Shown here: positions 1-7,565 of the stretch, one piece after another
Numbering within the stretch: position 1 is the first letter of the stretch
How the letters are laid out: every line of letters starts with the position of its first letter
Source of the DNA: Mycobacterium ahvazicum
Lineage (GTDB): Bacteria; Actinomycetota; Actinomycetes; Mycobacteriales; Mycobacteriaceae
Reading direction: 5' to 3'
Assembly: GCF_900176255.2 (NCBI RefSeq)
Contig: NZ_FXEG02000005.1
Coordinates: 1-64,000, forward strand
DNA: 64,000 nucleotides
Notes under the pieces: generated by a model
Told to the model about the DNA's origin: nothing
The model's database searches: none
Seen by the model: only the letters and a program-made list of their open reading frames with translations
Position numbers and translations under genes: made by a program

Positions 1-2
1 CG

Positions 3-323
3 TGGGGCAAAAGCCCCGGATCCAGGGGATTCTCCACCACCCCCCACCCCCCCCCGCGGGGGGTCCCACGCCCGTGTGCGCCCCCGCCCCCCCCGCCACC
101 GCCGAACGCGCCGCCGGCCCCGCCGCCACCGCCGAACGCGCCGCCGCCCTGGACGCCCCCGTGGGCGCAACCGCCGGCCGCGCCACCACCTCCGGACCCG
201 CAGGCCGTGCCGCCGAGTGCTCCGCCCCCGGCCGCCGCGCCGAACCCGGCAGCCGCAACGCCCAGCCCGGCACCCGCGCCGAAGCCGGCCACCCCGGCGC
301 AGGCACCCGCGCCGACGCACTGA
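3..323 (+). CDS. Pro/Ala-rich C-terminal tail of a truncated upstream gene
   Basis: A frame open from the window edge to a TGA at 321-323 reads as a low-complexity tail rich in Pro, Ala and Asn (PPPPNAPP-type repeats, then PAPAPKPATPAQ). Such disordered tails are common on mycobacterial envelope proteins. In M. tuberculosis the gene upstream of mrp in this orientation is Rv1230c, a possible membrane protein, so this may be the end of its counterpart (inference from synteny). The tail is coherent only after two long C runs (about 40-56 and 81-95). Upstream of them the frame is not Pro-rich, so a frameshift or base-count error in the C runs is possible. The overlapping frame that continues into mrp is treated as non-coding here. 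Confidence 0.55.
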   Translation, partial: WGKSPGSRGFSTTPHPPPRGVPRPCAPPPPPPPPNAPPAPPPPPNAPPPWTPPWAQPPAAPPPPDPQAVPPSAPPPAAAPNPAAATPSPAPAPKPATPAQAPAPTH

Positions 324-356
324 CCCGCCTGCCAGCAGCGCGAAATGCGAGCCGCC

Positions 357-362
357 TACACT
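357..362 (+). promoter_or_regulatory. Candidate -10 of mrp (leaderless)
   Basis: TACACT ends 8 bases before the ATG at 371, and no Shine-Dalgarno sequence is present. This is compatible with a transcript starting at or next to the start codon and supports the short form of Mrp over upstream extensions. Confidence 0.4.
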
Positions 363-370
363 CGGCGGTG

Positions 371-1537
371 ATGTCTCGTCACGACCCCCCTGGTTCGCAA
401 GCCGATCTGAACGCAGCTATCCGCACCGCACTGGGCAAGGTGATCGACCCCGAATTGCGGCGTCCCATCACCGAACTCGGGATGGTCAAGAGCATCGACG
501 TCGCCTCCGACGGCGGCGTGCACGTCGAGATCTACCTGACCACCGCCGCCTGCCCGAAGAAGACCGAGATCAGCGATCGGGTCGGCCAGGCCGTCGCCGA
601 CGTCCCGGGCACCGGGGCGGTGAAAGTCAGCCTGGACGTGATGAACGACGAGCAGCGCACCGAGCTGCGCAAGCAGCTGCGCGGCCCGAATTCTGGGGCC
701 GGCGAGCCCGTCATTCCGTTCGCCCAGCCCAGCTCGCTGACCCGGGTCTACGCGGTCGCGTCCGGCAAGGGCGGCGTGGGGAAGTCGAGCGTGACGGTCA
801 ACCTGGCCGCCGCGATGGCCGCGCGCGGCCTGTCGGTCGGGGTGCTGGACGCCGATATCCACGGCCATTCCGTCCCCCGGATGATGGGCACGACCGACCG
901 GCCCACCCAGGTCGAGTCGATGATTCTGCCGCCGATCGCCCACGAGGTGAAGGTGATCTCGATCGCCCAGTTCACCGAGGGCAACGCCCCGGTGGTGTGG
1001 CGCGGTCCGATGCTGCACCGCGCGCTGCAGCAGTTCCTGGCCGACGTCTACTGGGGCGACCTGGACGTATTGCTGCTCGACCTGCCGCCCGGCACCGGCG
1101 ACATCGCCATCTCGGTGGCCCAGCTGATCCCCAACGCGGAAATCCTGGTTGTCACCACGCCGCAGCTGGCCGCGGCCGAGGTCGCCGAGCGGGCCGGCAG
1201 CATCGCGCTGCAGACCCGCCAGCGCATCGTCGGCGTGGTGGAGAACATGTCGGGGCTGGTGCTGCCGGACGGCTCCACCATGCAGGTGTTCGGCGAGGGC
1301 GGCGGCGCGCAGGTGGCCGAGCGGCTGTCCCGCGCGGTGGGCGCCGACGTACCGCTGCTGGGTCAGATCCCGCTGGACCCGGCGCTGGTCGCTGCCGGCG
1401 ATTCCGGTGTGCCGATCGTGCTGAGCGCGCCCGATTCGCCGGTGGGCAAGGAGCTGCGCAGCGTCGCCGAGAAGCTGTCGGCGCGCAAGCGCGGCTTGGC
1501 AGGCGTGTCGCTGGGGCTGGACCCGATGCGGAAGTAG
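371..1537 (+). CDS. mrp: Mrp/ApbC-family iron-sulfur carrier P-loop ATPase
   Basis: 388 residues. Residues about 10-90 form a DUF59/MIP18-type domain with a Cys in the motif AACPKKTEI. Residues about 125-370 form a Mrp/NBP35-type ATPase with the deviant Walker A GKGGVGKSS and the motifs DADIHGHSVPRMMG and DLPPGTGD. Family members bind Fe-S clusters and hand them to apoproteins in the cytosol. The CxxC pair used by many ApbC/NBP35 proteins after ENMS is missing (ENMSGLVLPDG), which appears typical of the mycobacterial form. The frame stays open for 123 codons upstream, but that stretch is low-complexity and shared with another frame. The ATG at 371 gives the usual family length. It is convergent with tatB. 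Confidence 0.93.
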   Translation: MSRHDPPGSQADLNAAIRTALGKVIDPELRRPITELGMVKSIDVASDGGVHVEIYLTTAACPKKTEISDRVGQAVADVPGTGAVKVSLDVMNDEQRTELRKQLRGPNSGAGEPVIPFAQPSSLTRVYAVASGKGGVGKSSVTVNLAAAMAARGLSVGVLDADIHGHSVPRMMGTTDRPTQVESMILPPIAHEVKVISIAQFTEGNAPVVWRGPMLHRALQQFLADVYWGDLDVLLLDLPPGTGDIAISVAQLIPNAEILVVTTPQLAAAEVAERAGSIALQTRQRIVGVVENMSGLVLPDGSTMQVFGEGGGAQVAERLSRAVGADVPLLGQIPLDPALVAAGDSGVPIVLSAPDSPVGKELRSVAEKLSARKRGLAGVSLGLDPMRK

Positions 1538-1546
1538 GCCTGATCG

Positions 1547-1608
1547 CCGCGAGCGTAAGCGGGCTGCGATTTATGGTCGCGGAATTCGCAGTGTGCTTAC
1601 GCTCGCGG
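1547..1608. terminator. Inverted repeat between convergent mrp and tatB
   Basis: Two perfectly complementary 14-base arms (1547-1560 and 1595-1608) flank a 34-base loop and lie exactly between the stop codons of two convergent genes. It has no T-tract, as is usual for mycobacterial terminators. It could serve as a bidirectional terminator. Confidence 0.55.
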
Positions 1609-1613
1609 GGCCG

Positions 1614-2018
1614 TTAGGTGGCGTCGCTGTCGAACGGCGCCGGACCGTGTTGCCCAACGCCGAATGTCGGGTTGCCATTCGGCGCCGGGGGCGGGGCCGG
1701 CGGCGGAGTTCCGTTGACGGGCCGCTCGAAATTGCCGGTGAGGAACGAATCGTCGCCGTCCAGCAGGTGCTTGGTCAGCGCCGCGCGCGGCGTCATGCCG
1801 CGCAGCTTCTGCAGCTCGCTCAGCGGGCCGCGCAGGTCGTCGAATTCGGGGCCGATGTCCTCACGCAGCTGGCTGGTGACACCGCTGAGGTAGTCGCGGG
1901 CCTGACGCAGGGCGTTCGACGTCCAGCGGATCGCGCCCGGAAGCCGTTCCGGGCCAAGGATTACCAGCCCGACCACGACGAGGACAAGCATCTCCCCCCA
2001 GCCGACGTTGGCGAACAT
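1614..2018 (-). CDS. tatB: Twin-arginine translocase subunit TatB
   Basis: 134 residues. An N-terminal membrane helix (about 4-21, GEMLVLVVVGLVILGPERLP) has the GPERLP hinge typical of TatA/B. An amphipathic helix follows (RWTSNALRQARDYLSG), then an acidic region and a Pro-rich C-terminus. TatB binds the twin-arginine signal of folded substrates together with TatC. The ATG overlaps the htrA stop by one base (TGATG), so translation is probably coupled to htrA. The order sigE-rseA-htrA-tatB is the conserved mycobacterial order (Rv1221-Rv1224). Confidence 0.95.
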   Translation of the reverse strand: MFANVGWGEMLVLVVVGLVILGPERLPGAIRWTSNALRQARDYLSGVTSQLREDIGPEFDDLRGPLSELQKLRGMTPRAALTKHLLDGDDSFLTGNFERPVNGTPPPAPPPAPNGNPTFGVGQHGPAPFDSDAT

Positions 2019-3547
2019 CAGCCGCTGTCGGCATCGGGTTTGACGGTCAGGGTGACGTTGCGCCCATCGCGGACCACCTCGACCGGGGCGTCTTGCCCGA
2101 TGGTCAGCTGGCGCACGGCGACCACGAACTCGTCGGCGTCGGCGACCTTGCGGCTACCGACCTTGACGATGACGTCGTTTTCCAGGATGCCGCCCTTTTG
2201 CGCGGGGCTGCCCGCCTTGACGTTGGCGACCTGGGCACCGGCGGCGATCGAGTTGCTCACCGACCGGGTGCTGACGCCCAGCGTCGGGTGCACGATCTTG
2301 CCGTCTTTGATCAGCGTCTGCGCCACCGACTTGACCTCGTTCACCGGGATCGCGAAGCCAAGGCCACTTGCGCTGTCGGACAACGACTTTCCGGCGGTGT
2401 CGATACCGATCACCTGAGAGTCCATGTCGATCAGCGGACCACCGGAGTTGCCGTGGTTGATCGACGCGTCCGTCTGCAGGGCGTCGATGACGGTGTCGGT
2501 GTCAGACCCCTCCCCCGACAACGGGACCGGACGGTGCAGGGCGCTGATGATGCCGTGCGTCACGGTGCTGCGCAGGCCCAGCGGCGCACCCGCGGCGATC
2601 ACCTCGTCGCCGACGCGCACCTTGTCGGAGTCGCCGAGCCGCGCCACGCTCAGGTTGTCGACGTTGTCGACCTTGAGCACAGCCAGGTCGGTCTTGGGGT
2701 CGCGACCGACCAGGTTGGCGGGCACTTCCTTACCGTCGTTGAACACCACGGTCGTCTTGAACTGGCTGGGGTTGTTGGCTGCCTCGGAGATCACGTGGTT
2801 GTTCGTGACGATGTAGCCGCGGCCGTCGATGACCACACCGGAGCCCTGCATGCCTTCTTGTTCGCTCTTCGACTCGATGGTCACCACCGAGTTGGCGGTC
2901 GCGGCCGCCACTTTGGCGAAGCGGCCCGCCGGTTCTTCGGTGTTGTTGTTGGTCGCCAGCGTCACCTTGGAGGTGGTGAAGGCCTCGACGACCTCGGCCG
3001 TCTTGTTGCCGATCAGCCCGCCGATGGCGCCGATCACCAGCGCGATGACGAACAGGACGGCCAGCGCCAGGTAGGACACCTTCTTGCCGAACAACACGTC
3101 GCGAACGCCGAGCTTGCCGGTGTATCCCGACGGCGTGGGCGCCGTGGTCTGGGTGACGGCCGGGGTCCCCAACGCCGCCGCGGCGCCCGGGTCCCGCCAC
3201 GGATCGTCCGCCTCGTCCTCGTCGAAGCCGTTCTGCTCGGCGGCCAGCGCGCTGGCGTCGATCGGGTGGCGCTGCAATGTCTCGGTGCTGCCGCCGACCG
3301 GCTTGCTGAACGCCTCCTCCAGCACCGGGTCGCGACGCTGGTCGTGCGGGCTGAACTCGACTTGGTCCCGGTACTTAGAGGGGCGTACCCGCTCCGCGAC
3401 GAAGGATCCCTGTAGACCATCCGGGCGACCGAAGGCCTGACGCGCCGCGGGGTCGACCGGTGGCCGGGAAATGGGACGCGGCGCCAGGCGGTTGGCTCCG
3501 TTGTCGCCGCCGTCTTGCCCCTGGTAGAAGCCTTGGTCGGAGGTCAT
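2018..3547 (-). CDS. htrA: HtrA-type membrane-anchored serine protease with PDZ domain
   Basis: 509 residues from the ATG at 3547 (MTSDQGF), the start matching M. tuberculosis HtrA; an in-frame GTG at 3583 is possible. A cytoplasmic Pro/Arg-rich region (1-150) is followed by one membrane helix (about 155-178). Then comes a trypsin-like domain with His near 250 (TNNHVIS), Asp near 286 (KTDLAVL) and Ser near 366 (HGNSGGPL), and a PDZ domain at about 405-500. The catalytic triad is complete. The family degrades damaged envelope proteins and is part of the SigE envelope-stress response. Downstream of sigE/rseA; it overlaps tatB by one base. Confidence 0.95.
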   Translation of the reverse strand: MTSDQGFYQGQDGGDNGANRLAPRPISRPPVDPAARQAFGRPDGLQGSFVAERVRPSKYRDQVEFSPHDQRRDPVLEEAFSKPVGGSTETLQRHPIDASALAAEQNGFDEDEADDPWRDPGAAAALGTPAVTQTTAPTPSGYTGKLGVRDVLFGKKVSYLALAVLFVIALVIGAIGGLIGNKTAEVVEAFTTSKVTLATNNNTEEPAGRFAKVAAATANSVVTIESKSEQEGMQGSGVVIDGRGYIVTNNHVISEAANNPSQFKTTVVFNDGKEVPANLVGRDPKTDLAVLKVDNVDNLSVARLGDSDKVRVGDEVIAAGAPLGLRSTVTHGIISALHRPVPLSGEGSDTDTVIDALQTDASINHGNSGGPLIDMDSQVIGIDTAGKSLSDSASGLGFAIPVNEVKSVAQTLIKDGKIVHPTLGVSTRSVSNSIAAGAQVANVKAGSPAQKGGILENDVIVKVGSRKVADADEFVVAVRQLTIGQDAPVEVVRDGRNVTLTVKPDADSG

Positions 3548-3693
3548 GAATCCTCTACTTGATGCTCGAAACCGGCCTCGCACGCCGGCCCCTGTCCAGG
3601 GCGAGCACCAGGCACAGAATTGTCCGTGTCCACCCTAGTATCCACGGTTGCTGAGCGGTCGGCATGAACCCACGAGCTGGGGCAACCCGAGTG

Positions 3694-4089
3694 CTACCGG
3701 CGCTTACGCTGGTCGCGCACATTGCGATCAGCGAAACGGTCGGTCGCCTGCGATGGCGTGTCGTCGGGCGGGTAATGCGGAATCTCCGAGAGCATCCCGA
3801 GCAGGGTGCTGGGGATGCGGATCGGGTGGGAATCGCGCAAAGCGGCGCGCGCCCGGCTCTGGTCGTCGACCTCGGACGCGCATTGCGGGCACAGCGACAG
3901 ATGATGGGCCGCTCGCAGGTGAGCATTCATCCGCAGCTCACCGTCGACAAACGCGGCGATCGCTTCGACGGACAGGTGCTCGGTGGAGCCGAATTGCCGT
4001 GGCGCGCCGACCGGCGCGTCGCTCTGAGAGGCGAACTGCGCGGGAAGCCAGGAGAACGCGCGGCGGAACACATGTCCCCGGTCGGCCAT
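3694..4089 (-). CDS. rseA: Anti-sigma-E factor RseA (zinc-associated anti-sigma domain)
   Basis: 131 residues from the ATG at 4089 (MADRGHVFRRAF), matching the M. tuberculosis RseA start; the longer open frame to 4215 lacks conserved sequence. A ZAS motif H-x3-C-x2-C is visible at residues 63, 67 and 70. RseA binds SigE and releases it under surface stress, in M. tuberculosis through phosphorylation and ClpC1P2 degradation. It is soluble here, with no membrane helix. It lies 129 bases downstream of sigE and 146 bases upstream of htrA, in the same direction. Confidence 0.93.
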   Translation of the reverse strand: MADRGHVFRRAFSWLPAQFASQSDAPVGAPRQFGSTEHLSVEAIAAFVDGELRMNAHLRAAHHLSLCPQCASEVDDQSRARAALRDSHPIRIPSTLLGMLSEIPHYPPDDTPSQATDRFADRNVRDQRKRR

Positions 4090-4218
4090 CACCAGCCCCT
4101 TTCGCTGCCACGTACCCCTCGAATGTAGCGCGACAAGGTGCCCCGCACCGATATGCATCGTGCGAAATCGCACGATTCTCGGCCCGCGGGTCGTGCGGTG
4201 AACCGGCCCAGCCATTTT

Positions 4219-4971
4219 CTAAGCCGATTGGGCGTGGGTTTCCGGCTCGGAATGCGCGGCCAGATAGTCGCGCAACGCCTGACGTCCGCGGTGGATCCGG
4301 CTGCGGACAGTACCCAGCTTGACGCCCAGAGTGGCGCCGATCTCCTCATAGGACAGGCCCTCGATGTCGCACAGCACCACGGCGGCGCGAAACTCCGGGG
4401 GCAGCGAGTCCAGCGCGGCCTGCAGGTCAGGTCCCAGGCGCGCGTCGTGGTAGATCTGCTCCGGGTTCGGCTCGTCGGCCGGGACCCGGTCGTAGTCCTC
4501 CGGCAACGCTTCCATCCGGATGCGGGCACGCCGGCGCACCATGTCAAGGAACAAATTCGTGGTGATGCGGTGCAGCCAGCCCTCGAAGGTTCCGGGCTGA
4601 TAGTTCTGCACCGACCGGAAGACCCGGATGAATGTCTCCTGGGTCAAGTCCTCGGCGTCTTGCTGATTACCCGAGAGCCGGTAAGCCAGGCGGTACACCC
4701 GGTCGGCGTGCTGACGCACCAACTCGTCCCACGACGGCATGGTCGTCTTGTCCCCGGTCGCGTCGAACACTGCGGTGCCCTGCAGGCCGTCGGCCGGTTC
4801 AACCCATTCGTCGTCCGGGAGTTCCTGGGCGTGCGACATCGTGTTCGGGCTCAAGAGAGTGGTGTTGATCGAATCCTCCGAATAATGTGTCCTGCCCGAA
4901 AGGGGCAGTTCGTCATCGGCAACACGCAGTTGCCAATCTGTATTCCCCGCCCAACGTCCTCCACGTTCCAT
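4219..4971 (-). CDS. sigE: ECF sigma factor SigE
   Basis: 250 residues from the ATG at 4971 (MERGGRWAGNTDW), which aligns with the long form of M. tuberculosis SigE. Region 2 lies at about 80-150 (DELVRQHADRVYRLAYRLSG, DLTQETFIRVFRS) and region 4 at about 180-235 (SYEEIGATLGVKLGTVRSRIHRG). Internal in-frame ATGs at residues 45 and 78 correspond to the alternative shorter products known for M. tuberculosis SigE. SigE controls the surface-stress regulon, including sigB and itself. It is divergent from the O-methyltransferase gene, with candidate MprA sites in between. Confidence 0.95.
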   Translation of the reverse strand: MERGGRWAGNTDWQLRVADDELPLSGRTHYSEDSINTTLLSPNTMSHAQELPDDEWVEPADGLQGTAVFDATGDKTTMPSWDELVRQHADRVYRLAYRLSGNQQDAEDLTQETFIRVFRSVQNYQPGTFEGWLHRITTNLFLDMVRRRARIRMEALPEDYDRVPADEPNPEQIYHDARLGPDLQAALDSLPPEFRAAVVLCDIEGLSYEEIGATLGVKLGTVRSRIHRGRQALRDYLAAHSEPETHAQSA

Positions 4972-5015
4972 ACCGTCACCGTCGCCTACCGGCGTATGCG
5001 CGGCATAGGAGCAAT

Positions 5016-5031
5016 CTGAGGTTTGGCTGAG
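5016..5031. promoter_or_regulatory. Candidate MprA-type direct repeat upstream of sigE
   Basis: CTGAG at 5016-5020 and 5027-5031 (CTCAG on the sigE strand) are spaced exactly 11 bases, one helical turn, about 45-60 bases upstream of the sigE ATG. In M. tuberculosis the two-component regulator MprA binds loosely conserved direct repeats upstream of sigE. The match is by spacing and position only. Confidence 0.4.
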
Positions 5032-5162
5032 AAACCTTATCGTTACCTGCCACACGCAGGGCATACCCGCAGTGGAGTGACTTACGCCGTCGCGGTGTCG
5101 CCGGGCGTGTCGGAAACGCTTCGATTCGCCGCGCGCCTGACGGACTGCGCGTGCGGATGCAA

Positions 5163-5168
5163 TACGCT
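5163..5168 (+). promoter_or_regulatory. Candidate -10 of the O-methyltransferase gene (leaderless)
   Basis: TACGCT with a 6-base gap to the ATG at 5175 and no Shine-Dalgarno sequence. It predicts transcription starting at the start codon and favours 5175 over the upstream in-frame ATG. Confidence 0.5.
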
Positions 5169-5174
5169 GCGGGC

Positions 5175-5843
5175 ATGGACGGCACCGAGGAAGAAACCCC
5201 CGGCCAGGCGGCCCCCAGTCGGGCCGAATCGCTCTCCGCGCACGCGGAAGGGTCGATCTCCGAGGACGCGATTCTGGCCGCCGCCCGGGAACGCTCCGTC
5301 GACATCGGCGCCGGCGCGGTCACGCCCGCGGTGGGGGCGCTGTTGAGCCTGCTGACCAAGCTCAGCGGCGGCAAGGCCGTGGCCGAGGTGGGCACCGGCG
5401 CCGGGGTCAGCGGACTCTGGTTGCTGTCGGGGATGAGCGACGACGGCGTACTGACCACGATCGATATCGAGCCCGAGTATTTGCGGCTGGCCAAGCAGGC
5501 GTTCTCCGAAGCCGGCATCGGACCGTCACGCACCCGGCTGATCAGCGGCCGCGCCCAGGAGGTGCTCACCCGGCTCGCCGACGAGTCCTATGACCTGGTG
5601 TTCGTCGACGCCGACCCGATCGACCAGCCCGATTACGTCGTCGAAGGCGTGCGGCTGCTGCGATCCGGCGGGATCATCGTCGTGCACGGCTCGGCGCTGG
5701 GCGGGCGGGCCGGCGATCCCGCGGCCCGCGACGCCGAAGTGGTCGCGGTCCGGGAGGCGGCCCGTCTGATCGCCGAGGACGAGCGGCTGACGCCCGCGCT
5801 GGTGCCGCTGGGTGACGGCATGCTGGCCGCGGTCCGCGACTAG
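5175..5843 (+). CDS. SAM-dependent O-methyltransferase (Rv1220c-like)
   Basis: 222 residues, class I methyltransferase of the catechol/caffeoyl-CoA O-methyltransferase type. SAM motif I is VAEVGTGAGVSGLWL (about 72-86), followed by an acidic residue after the next strand (TTIDIEPEYLRLA) and motif IV LVFVDADPIDQPDYV. No signal peptide or membrane helix, so it is cytosolic. The substrate is unknown. It is divergent from sigE, as Rv1220c is in M. tuberculosis. The ATG at 5175 (MDGTEEE) aligns with the M. tuberculosis start. Confidence 0.88.
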   Translation: MDGTEEETPGQAAPSRAESLSAHAEGSISEDAILAAARERSVDIGAGAVTPAVGALLSLLTKLSGGKAVAEVGTGAGVSGLWLLSGMSDDGVLTTIDIEPEYLRLAKQAFSEAGIGPSRTRLISGRAQEVLTRLADESYDLVFVDADPIDQPDYVVEGVRLLRSGGIIVVHGSALGGRAGDPAARDAEVVAVREAARLIAEDERLTPALVPLGDGMLAAVRD

Positions 5844-5987
5844 CCCGCCCTTCTAGGCGCGACTGCCCGGCCGGCCGGGCGCTCGGCGCTGCGTGCCCGG
5901 CTGCCCGGGCACTGCGTCGCACCTCCAGGCCCGGCATCGCACTGTTTCTTTTACGCATCCCTGACGCGGCGCCCCCTTGACCGTCGA

Positions 5988-6023
5988 CTGAACGCGCGTT
6001 TAATCTACTGAACATGCGTTCAG
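5988..6023. promoter_or_regulatory. Tandem palindromic operator at the TetR gene start
   Basis: Two copies of CTGAACnnGCGTT(t/c)A, at 5988-6002 and 6008-6022, are spaced 20 bases. The second extends to the perfect 16-base inverted repeat 6008-6023, which covers the ATG at 6014. A candidate -10 (TAATCT, 6001-6006) lies between them. This is the layout expected for autorepression by the TetR protein encoded just downstream. Confidence 0.6.
6001..6006 (+). promoter_or_regulatory. Candidate -10 of the TetR-exporter operon (leaderless)
   Basis: TAATCT ends 7 bases before the ATG at 6014, with no ribosome binding site. It sits between the two operator half-palindromes. Confidence 0.5.
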
Positions 6024-6652
6024 CCGACCTGACCGCGGCCGCCCGGATCCGCGATGCCGCGATCGAGCAATTCGGCCAGCACGGCTTCGGCGTGGGACTG
6101 CGCAGCATCGCCGAGGCCGCGGGGGTGAGCGCCGCACTGGTCATTCATCACTTCGGATCCAAGGACGGCCTGCGCAAGGCGTGCGACGACTTCGTCGCCG
6201 AAGAGGTCCGCGTAAGCAAATCCGAAGCAATGCAGACCAACGATCCGGCCACCTGGCTGGGGCAGCTGGCCGAGATCGAGTCCTATGCGCCGATGATGGC
6301 CTACCTGGTGCGCAGCATGCAGTCCGGTGGCGAGCTGGCAAAGAAGTTGTGGCAACAGATGATCGACAACACCGAGCAATACCTCGACGAAGGGGTGCGC
6401 AACGGCCTGATCAAGCCCAGCCGCGACCCGAAGGCCCGAGCCAGATACCTGGGCATGAACAACGGTGGAGCATTCTTGCTCTACATCCAAATGCACGACA
6501 ACCCAACGGATTTGCGGGCAGTCCTGCGCGACTATGCCCGCGATATGGTGCTGCCGGCCCTCGAGCTCTACACCGAGGGCCTGATGGTGGACCGCACCAT
6601 GTATGACGCATTCCTGGCCGCCGATGATCAAGGAGAATCCCATGGCAGTTGA
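6014..6652 (+). CDS. TetR-family repressor of an ABC exporter (Rv1219c-like)
   Basis: 212 residues. The N-terminal helix-turn-helix (about 10-55) contains the TetR signature GLRSIAEAAGVSAALVIHHFGSKDGLR; the rest is a helical ligand-binding domain. M. tuberculosis Rv1219c represses the adjacent Rv1218c-Rv1217c exporter, and the gene order is the same here. The stop codon overlaps the ABC ATPase start region: the ATPase ATG at 6642 lies 8 bases before the TGA, so the genes are co-transcribed. The operator and promoter overlap the start codon. Confidence 0.9.
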   Translation: MRSADLTAAARIRDAAIEQFGQHGFGVGLRSIAEAAGVSAALVIHHFGSKDGLRKACDDFVAEEVRVSKSEAMQTNDPATWLGQLAEIESYAPMMAYLVRSMQSGGELAKKLWQQMIDNTEQYLDEGVRNGLIKPSRDPKARARYLGMNNGGAFLLYIQMHDNPTDLRAVLRDYARDMVLPALELYTEGLMVDRTMYDAFLAADDQGESHGS

Positions 6653-7565
6653 TAGCGTCGCGCCCATCGAAATCCGGGACCTCACCAAGAACTTCGGTGC
6701 GGCACGGGCGCTGGACGGCCTCGACCTGACGGTGCGTCGAGGTGAAGTGCACGGCTTTCTCGGTCCCAACGGCGCCGGCAAGTCCACCACCATCCGCATC
6801 CTGTTGGGCCTGGTGAAGGCCGACAGCGGCAGCGTGCGACTGTTAGGCGGCGACCCGTGGTCCGATGCCGTCGAACTGCACCGTCAAATCGCTTATGTGC
6901 CAGGCGACGTCACGCTGTGGCCGTCGCTGACCGGTGGTGAGACCATCGATCTGCTGGCCCGCATGCGCGGCGGCATCGACGACGCCCGGCGCCGGGAGCT
7001 GATCGAGCGCTTCGACCTCGACCCCACCAAGAAGTCGCGCACCTACTCCAAGGGCAACCGACAGAAGGTCTCCCTGATTTCGGCCTTCTCGTCGCGGGCC
7101 AGCCTGCTGCTGTTGGACGAACCCAGCAGTGGCCTGGACCCGTTGATGGAGAACATCTTTCAGCAGTGTGTCGCCGAGGCCCGCGACCGTGGCGTGACGG
7201 TCCTGTTGTCCAGCCACATCCTGGCCGAAACCGAAGCGCTGTGCCAGACGGTGACGATCATCCGGGCCGGCCGGACCATCGAAAGCGGTTCACTGGACTC
7301 GATGCGGCATCTCAGCCGCACCTCCATCAAAGCCGAAATGATCCGTGGCCCTGGTGATCTCAGTCGGATCAAGGGTGTTGAGGATGTCAGCGTCGAGGGC
7401 AACACGTTGCGCGCACAGGTCGACAGCGAAAGCCTCGGGGAACTCATCCGGGTGCTGGGCGACGCCGGCGTGCGCAGCCTGGTCAGCCAGCCACCGACGC
7501 TCGAGGAGCTCTTCCTGCGCCACTACAACACCGGCCGCAGCGAAAAGAAGGTCTCGGCATCATGA
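6642..7565 (+). CDS. ABC transporter ATP-binding protein (Rv1218c-like)
   Basis: 307 residues. Walker A is GPNGAGKST (about 46-54), Walker B is LLLLDEPSSGLDP, and an H-loop is in SSHILAE. The signature motif is the variant YSKGNRQKVSL instead of LSGGQ. The C-terminal 80 residues are the extension seen in drug and antibiotic exporter ATPases. The start is set by AGGAGAA at 6631-6637, five bases before ATG 6642; the upstream in-frame ATGs lie inside the TetR gene. The stop overlaps the permease start (ATGA). M. tuberculosis Rv1218c-Rv1217c is a multidrug efflux pump. Confidence 0.93.
   Translation: MAVDSVAPIEIRDLTKNFGAARALDGLDLTVRRGEVHGFLGPNGAGKSTTIRILLGLVKADSGSVRLLGGDPWSDAVELHRQIAYVPGDVTLWPSLTGGETIDLLARMRGGIDDARRRELIERFDLDPTKKSRTYSKGNRQKVSLISAFSSRASLLLLDEPSSGLDPLMENIFQQCVAEARDRGVTVLLSSHILAETEALCQTVTIIRAGRTIESGSLDSMRHLSRTSIKAEMIRGPGDLSRIKGVEDVSVEGNTLRAQVDSESLGELIRVLGDAGVRSLVSQPPTLEELFLRHYNTGRSEKKVSAS

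Noticed and set aside
2093..3415. 440-codon frame on the + strand opposite htrA
   Set aside because: It is the antisense shadow of htrA. Long open frames are common on all strands at this G+C content, and the htrA frame has all protease motifs.
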